Source: Mercurialis annua
Lineage: Eukaryota > Streptophyta > Magnoliopsida > Malpighiales > Euphorbiaceae
Reading direction: 5' to 3'
DNA length: 64,000 nucleotides
NCBI RefSeq assembly: GCF_937616625.2
Contig: NC_065575.1
Span: 7,075,501-7,139,500 of the forward strand
Below are positions 58,301 through 64,000 of this stretch, piece after piece (position 1 is the stretch's first letter; the number at the start of each line of letters is the position of its first letter). The notes below the pieces were generated by a model. That model was not told where the DNA came from and did no database searches. It was given only the letters and a program-made list of their open reading frames with translations. The translations under genes were made by a program, and so were the position numbers.

Positions 58301-58902
58301 TAATTGGTATGTTGATTGGTTAAATGCTTGTTCTAATTCTAGTTTCTAATGCTTGTGTTAGCTTAGCTATCTAATGCATGATTTAGTGTTTGCTTGACTC
58401 ATTGAGAAATGGTTAGGTGAATAGACTTTGGAATTAGAAGCCTAGATTGTAATACCACGAGAGTGGGTTATGATTTAGGTGACCTTGAGTTTGTTGATTA
58501 ATTGATGTTGGGTAATTGGTTTTGTTTAGTATCACGAGAGTGAGTTAGGCATTAATTGATTACTTGATTATTGATTTTGTCGTTATTAGAGGCTCGAGAG
58601 AGCGGGAACGGTGCGTTAGGCACAACTCGGCCCTTGCTAGATACCAATTCATCCATTACTATGTATGCATGACCTAGGAATAATTTCAACCCCTAGACAC
58701 GTTGCTTGAATTGTTAGTTTAATTGTTTAGTTGTTTAGTGCCTATTTAGTTGTTAATCATGTTTGAACCATTGCATCATTGTGTTGCGCTAAGCGAATTG
58801 AATAGCAACTAGATTCATTCTCGTCAATCGCTCGAATATTCACTCCTCGTGGGATCGATATCCGACTTCCGGATTATTACAAGTTATGCTTTTAGCTCAA
58901 CA
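58301..58902. repeat. Solo LTR, right part
   Basis: Continuation of the LTR starting at 43246. Ends GCTCAACA at 58902 before the duplicate ACTGC (58903-58907). The text near the end (TCGTGGGATCGATATCCGAC) is similar in style to gypsy-type LTR ends. Confidence 0.82.
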
Positions 58903-59165
58903 ACTGCCTAGACAGAGGGAGTATTTGGGAATAAAAAGGCAAGAAATGGTATCTGATTGTTTTAAAATCACAACAATACTAATGTATGGGAGGTAGTGTT
59001 CTTCTCCATATACTGAATCAATGCTTCATTATGCTGCATAAAAGAGAGGGAAGTTGTGAAAGTTGCATTAGAGAATGTAATTTTGCATGGCTATTAGTTT
59101 AGATTTTGTCATTTTTAGTTGTAGTGTGATTTTGTAATTTCCACGGCTATAAGTTAAGAAAAAAG

Positions 59166-59460
59166 CGTGAGAATCGATTTTGATTTTGTCATTTTTAGGG
59201 TTAATTAAATTTGAGAATTAGGATCTTGATTTTGTTTTAATTTTTGATTTTAATTTTTTATATCATGTGAAAACATTATTATTATAAAATTTGAATTTGT
59301 GTGCCGGAAGAGGGCTTTTTGGTACCATTTTAAGGGCCTATATGTAGAGTATATGCCAAATATGAAGGACACATTTGAATTTATTCTAAGTTAAAAAAAC
59401 ATCAGTTTAGTATTTTAAGTGCAATTGAAAGTTAAAGATGACAAGTTAGCAATTTTCAAA
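59166..59460. repeat. Right arm of the outermost inverted repeat of the nest
   Basis: Inverted complement of 42048-42337. The outer end is GCAATTTTCAAA, the inner end GTGAGAATCGATTTTGATTT. Confidence 0.8.
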
Positions 59461-61370
59461 GATCAGAATATAATTAAAAACAAACATAAATGTGGTGTAT
59501 TTTTTTTTTCTTATTTTTCTTAAACCTCAAGCTTGGCGAATCATAGTATTGGTGAATCAAGACCTGAAGAAATGATTTCCAATACTTATTTTTTTCATCC
59601 AGAAAAAAATCCTTCTTTGATCTTATTTCTAATCCATTGTTTGGAGGAAACTATCATCCATAGTTTAGATTGATGAGAATAGCGCTGCGATCTGATCCAA
59701 TGTATGAAATTTGAGAACGATGCAATACCGTGGTGGTTTCTTATAAGATTATCAAATAGAATATTTAAGTCATTCTTTAAAAAAATAAAATTAACTCATT
59801 CTGTTGTTATGAAGGTTCATTCTCGATCTTTTGAAAGTTCTATATATGCTTATGTTTCGGAACCGAAGGATCCGTATCCATAATATAGCAATAAATTTAA
59901 AAACAATAATGAACTATAGTTCAAATAATATAAACACTAAACAACATTCTATCAAAATTATGAGTTTAGCTTTGAGCGCTCCCTCTAACAATAATAATAA
60001 AAAAGCTTTTAAAAAAGACAAAAGCAAATTAATAGAATCTGAATTATATGGAAGAAAGAATGAACTAGGGTAAAAGAGAAACTGTATATATATATATATG
60101 CATATATAAATAGATAAAATAGTTAGTAAATAGGTGGAAGATACCCACTAGCCATATAAACAAATATAAAATGGTAGGAATATCCTGATGAGAAAAGAAA
60201 TGAACAGCAATCAGCATGTTTTTTCAATTCCTAAGCATCATTGAATGATTAAAAAGGTGCAAAAAGAATTGCTTTTTGGCCTCAAATCATTCTAAACATT
60301 TCTAAAGCTTAATACATCCATCCATCTATTCTACTTCAATGATCCATCATTCTAATTATTGCATGTGGGGTACATATATCTACTATTGCTAATTAATTAT
60401 AATATCATTCCTCTATTATATGTGTAATTCAGTTTAAATCGAATTAAATATAAGTTTTATTTAATTTTAAAAGAATTTATAAAGCTGTAGATTTATTTTC
60501 TTCATATTTGGTTCGTTAACTCTTTTTTTTTTGTCTTCATTCGTTTTTTTTAAATTTTTGATTTGTTTACATTAAAACTGAAATGTTTTTATACCCACCA
60601 CTTAATTGAATCGAAAAGATTAATTTTCTTATTATATTAAATAAAACTAAACTAATTTTATTGGTCAGTTTATTCTAATTTTTGTATATCCCTAATAGCT
60701 ATAAAATGACCATCGACTAGAGAAAAGGAACAAAATAAAATGATTAAAAAAATTAAAAATTAAAAATCATAAAAAATAGTGATTTATAGATAGGGATGAT
60801 CGTTCATTCTGGTCCCTTTAATTATTGATGGATATAAAACTTTGATTGGATTAATATTCAGTTAACCTAGTTAAAAAAGGACTAGTCGATTCAGCATATT
60901 ATCATGAAGAAAATTTATGTATTTCAACATTCCGCGACTAATAAGCATATATGAATCAGTCTATTTTTTTTTTCTAAATATGGAGTCCATCTCTTAATAA
61001 AACTCATCTTTATGATATAAGACAATCTATTACTACATAATTTTATTCCCTAGTTTCTATAAAAAAATTAAGTTAATACTCAATATTCATTTAAATATTC
61101 ATTCTATTAACTAAAACTCTTAAACTACCGGTCTCATTTAAAAAACGAATCTATTATAGTAATTATACTTATTTTTTATAAGTAATATTTTCTAAATATA
61201 CTCGATTTATATAAAAAACTTCATTTATATAGTAAAAAATTTAATTTCCATTTTCTAATTAATTAAACTTCCAGAGTTTCATACTTTTTTTTATGATATG
61301 GTTCAACAATATTTCTATTCCCTCTTCAAATAGAAATATTATTAAATAGAAGTATTCTCGCTGGTAATCA
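59461..61370. other. Gene-poor intergenic region
   Basis: AT-rich, with TATATA and poly-T simple stretches (for example 60085-60105). No gene, RNA or element end supported. Confidence 0.45.
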
Positions 61371-61384
61371 TCGCTACTGCTACA

Positions 61385-61556
61385 GTCCGACGAGCAAGCT
61401 GACCGCTTTCCATGCTCATTGGACCACTATTGGCCGACGGGCAGTCTGAAACTTTCTCCACATGCTCATCGGGCTACGACTGTCCGACAAACAGTACGAC
61501 CTTTGTCGGACCATAATCGAACTCGACGAGCAGGTTGACCTCTCTGCTCATCGCAA
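61385..61556. repeat. GC-rich patch of three hairpin-like repeats
   Basis: Three related units of about 32-40 bp at 61388-61424, 61433-61473 and 61523-61554, each running from CGACG(A/G)GCA through a TGACC/CTGAAAC-type middle to TGCTCAT(C/T)G, so each can fold on itself. Between the second and third, GTCCGACAAAC faces GTTTGTCGGAC-like CTTTGTCGGAC. Confidence 0.55.
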
Positions 61557-63518
61557 CAACCGCTCTTTGACCTCTTTCTAAATAAAAGAATACGGTTCCA
61601 TCAATTATATACAAATAAATAAAAGTAGGGTGGAACAACACAACACAAACACATATCATGGAAAGAAACAGAAGGCAAGAGGTAACGTCTGAATGTAGAT
61701 GGATGGAAGGAAGAGAGAATATTGATTCTGAAATCAGAGTGAAACCATGGCGTGCATCAACCCTAACAAGCTATACACATAGCCTAATCACTGTCATTCA
61801 CTTAACTTCCACACGCAACCTCTATATCTATCTATCAAATACTTCAAATAAAAACAACTACTCTTCACTTCACCCACCTTCTCCCACTTGTGACCATCTT
61901 TTCATTGTCAGCTAATTATCTGGAACAACCTCAATCCTTTTTCTCATCCATTCATGCCCACAAATTTACTTATAATCATCATTAATTTCTTTGAACTGCG
62001 AAATATAATATACACTTCAATTGATCTCTAGCTAGATTGAGTTCATTCATTTACCAAAAATAGAAAAACCAAATCCATGGCATCAATGAATATATTTAGT
62101 TTGAGTTCATTCATATACTAAAAAAATAATGTGCTATTTTTCTGTATGATCTCTCTTAATCTATTGCTATGATAACTGATGATAGCTCGTTAAGTTGAAC
62201 GGAACGTTGAAACGCGACATATGGAATACGCATCCGGGGACATAAATAAAATGCTTGAAAACTAAATTCGATTTAAATCATATTCAGAACTATGAGATTT
62301 TAAACTTTAACTCTATAAGAGTCTTAAACATGCATATATATTGTTGCTAATTAATGTGATTATTTTTCATAAGTTTTTAAAAAACAAAAGAAAGAAAAGG
62401 GAATAATTAAGAAGAGAGGACATGGTGACACAATAGATCCCTATAAGAGGAGGAATTAGGGTTGTAGAGGAGGCAAAAAGGGTCTAATTTTGAGGATTTC
62501 GATAGTTTTGTTGAGCAGACAAAGGGCAGAACTTAATGGATTCTATATTTATTCATCAAAGACAGCATTAGGTTTACAAGGGATCCGAGTGGCCAACTCC
62601 AGAAAACTAGAAAATCCCTCTTTAAACCACAACACAAACACAAGCATTCATAATTAAATCAGAACAAAGAATATTAAGACAAGACAGTTTGATACTGATA
62701 AGTGAAACAACACTATTAAATCAAGCATTAGTCACACATAATTCATTATTATTAATTAAAATAAAATGAAAGAGACAAACAATTGTCTCCAAGAAAAAAG
62801 ATTATGCTTTAAACTTTTTGGATTTTGGGATAATTATTTTATTATTATTTTATTATATAGTATCGAACCATTAAGAAAGATGATGATCATCAAATATATT
62901 CTCCACGTCCCAATTGTTGCCTTCAATTGCTGCCTTTTTTAAGATGCCAAAGAGGTCTTTGTTTTGTGGAACAAAATTAATAATAAATTAATTAAAGAAC
63001 CACTAAGAAATTATATAGTAGTAATATAAGAAAAATTAACAAAAATTAAGGTTACAAATTAAGGAATATACTATATGAGAGAAATTCAAGAAGACAAGTG
63101 CAAAAACAAAAGAATCAAAATATGTCAACGTACCCCCCAATTGTATATATATTTATATATAAATCGCATCAACTTTTTATCAGTTTCACCTTCCCAAGAA
63201 TATAGAACACATGCATGGCGATCATCATCATCATCATCAAGCTCAAGATCATGTTTGATCAGGTCAGCCATTGTTGAACACCTCTTGATGCTACTAACTC
63301 ATGCAACGGCGTCGTCTTCAGATTCTTATTTCCCATGCACTAAGAAAATTTTGTACAAAAGGGTTTTCAAATTAATCATAATGGAACCCTTTTTCAATCT
63401 CTTTAGTGGGTCATATAGAGAATTTAGAATTTTTTTTTTCTTGGTGGGGATTGAGTGGTTGGGGTAGATAAAGGGTTAATTAATAATTAAACAATTAATT
63501 AGAATAATAATTAGGTAA
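61557..63518. other. 3' flank of the LAS-type gene, no other gene seen
   Basis: AT-rich. A short ATC/TCA microsatellite lies at about 63221-63240. The open frame at 63075-63467 has a low-complexity, Ser-rich composition and no domain. Confidence 0.45.
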
Positions 63519-64000
63519 TTAGTGCCAAGAAGAGACTGAAAAAAGGGGTTGATTCTGCCAACCTAAAAAGAAAGAATTATTGATGATTTGAAGATGATAA
63601 CCTTCTGAAGGATAATGGAGTCTTAAAAGAAGCTTAGCTTGAGAAAGTGCAAAAGGGCTTAATGGAACATTATTAAACCCTACACTTCTCAACATAATCT
63701 CCCATGATTCAAATCTTTCGTGTCTTTCTTTTCTTGATTCTCCTTCTCCGGCGATAATATCCATGATCTCCCTCCCAAACCATATCTCCTCCACCGCCAA
63801 TCTCTCTCTGCTGATCGGCGGCACCGTCGCCTCCAACGAGTCGAATACTGCCGTGTAATGATCTAAGGCTTCCATGAATCTTTGCAAGAAAAACGGGTGG
63901 TTGTGGTTCGCTTCTCTTTCAGCAATTGTGACGACTTTAGGGTTTAGTTCTTTGATTCTATGGAGAAAGATCCGTAACTCGCGTGAATCGTCTTTTAAAA
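63519..64000 (-). CDS. LAS: GRAS-family protein, LATERAL SUPPRESSOR type, 3' part
   Basis: The minus-strand coding region enters from beyond the window's right edge; the last complete codon on that side starts at 63998. The visible 160 residues are the C-terminal GRAS domain: PKVVTIAEREANHN, RFMEALDHYTAVFDSLEATV, EEIWFGREIMDIIAGEG, the PFYRE-like RHERFESWEIMLRSVGF, and SAW region ending NNSFFLGWQNQPLFSVSSWH. The SSWH/SSWK ending with GWQN.PLFSVSSW is characteristic of LAS/Ls (SCL18), a nuclear transcriptional regulator needed for axillary meristem initiation. The 5' part, including any intron, is outside the window. Confidence 0.88.
   Translation of the reverse strand, partial: LKDDSRELRIFLHRIKELNPKVVTIAEREANHNHPFFLQRFMEALDHYTAVFDSLEATVPPISRERLAVEEIWFGREIMDIIAGEGESRKERHERFESWEIMLRSVGFNNVPLSPFALSQAKLLLRLHYPSEGYHLQIINNSFFLGWQNQPLFSVSSWH

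Noticed and set aside
59090..59125. GTTGTAGTG near 59115 as a further CACTA end
   Set aside because: Lacks the TTTTTTGTAGTG context and matching TSD; the true right end at 58297 has a TIR and TGT duplication.
59831..60073. 80-codon Asn/Lys-rich frame
   Set aside because: Low-complexity composition expected from AT-rich DNA; no domain or context.
63075..63467. 130-codon frame near LAS
   Set aside because: Ser-rich microsatellite translation followed by hydrophobic AT-rich residues; not supported.
1..64000. tRNA, rRNA, snRNA or miRNA genes
   Set aside because: I looked for conserved boxes and hairpins by eye and saw none that I could support; a covariance-model search would be needed to exclude them.

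Overview
The window is nuclear DNA from a flowering plant, most likely a eudicot. Genes are split by many short GT-AG introns, intergenic DNA is AT-rich and full of nested transposons, and the conserved proteins (HAS1-type RNA helicase, CSN6, PEX5, a LATERAL SUPPRESSOR-type GRAS protein) read as plant orthologues. A ribosome-inactivating protein (RIP) gene is present, but that family is scattered among plants and does not fix the species.

Layout. 1-6.5 kb: repeats, namely a MITE with a 9-bp target duplication (213-517), a candidate foldback element (1071-1929), a LINE RNase H relic, and inside that relic a complete but short copia-type LTR element (3207-5625). 6.5-10.8 kb: a 12-exon DEAD-box helicase of the HAS1/DDX18 type (+). 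11.4-12.5 kb: a LINE relic split by a hAT-type MITE. 12.9-21.3 kb: a duplicated block. The left copy is a decayed RraA tail plus a broken RIP gene. The right copy is an intact RraA-like aldolase (18787-19287) plus an intact RIP gene with an unusual hydrophobic N-terminal extension (20025-21317). 21.3-23.1 kb: an RNase H relic and two MITEs. 23.2-25.6 kb: an F-box/LRR gene (+). 26.2-30.4 kb: CSN6 (-), nine exons, one intron apparently GC-AG. 31.7-41.2 kb: PEX5 (+), 15 exons, with a 951-bp foldback element in intron 7. 41.6-59.5 kb: a multi-level transposon nest. Its core is a 14.16-kb CACTA element (44137-58297, TSD TGT) inside a solo LTR (43246-58902, TSD ACTGC), which seems to sit inside a Stowaway MITE, all within a pair of about 290-bp inverted repeats (42048-42337 and 59166-59460). 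The CACTA element carries pieces of host genes (pectinesterase, a probable SecE1, SEC62 and an unrecognised exon), a 25-bp minisatellite and a second foldback copy. 59.5-63.5 kb: no gene found. 63519-64000: the 3' end of a LAS-type GRAS gene (-), cut by the window edge.

The host genes do not form a pathway: ribosome biogenesis (helicase), COP9 signalosome (CSN6), peroxisomal import (PEX5), an SCF substrate adaptor (F-box/LRR; cullin-RING ligases are the CSN's targets) and axillary meristem control (LAS). CSN6 and PEX5 are divergent and share a 1.34-kb upstream region; the F-box gene and CSN6 are convergent.

The most unusual signal is a family of long-TIR elements with 9-bp target duplications (35839-36789 and 52332-53577) whose centres are arrays of short perfect hairpins, 4 in one copy and 15 in the other by eye. 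Exon junctions were placed by hand from splice consensus, reading frame and family conservation. No database search was run.
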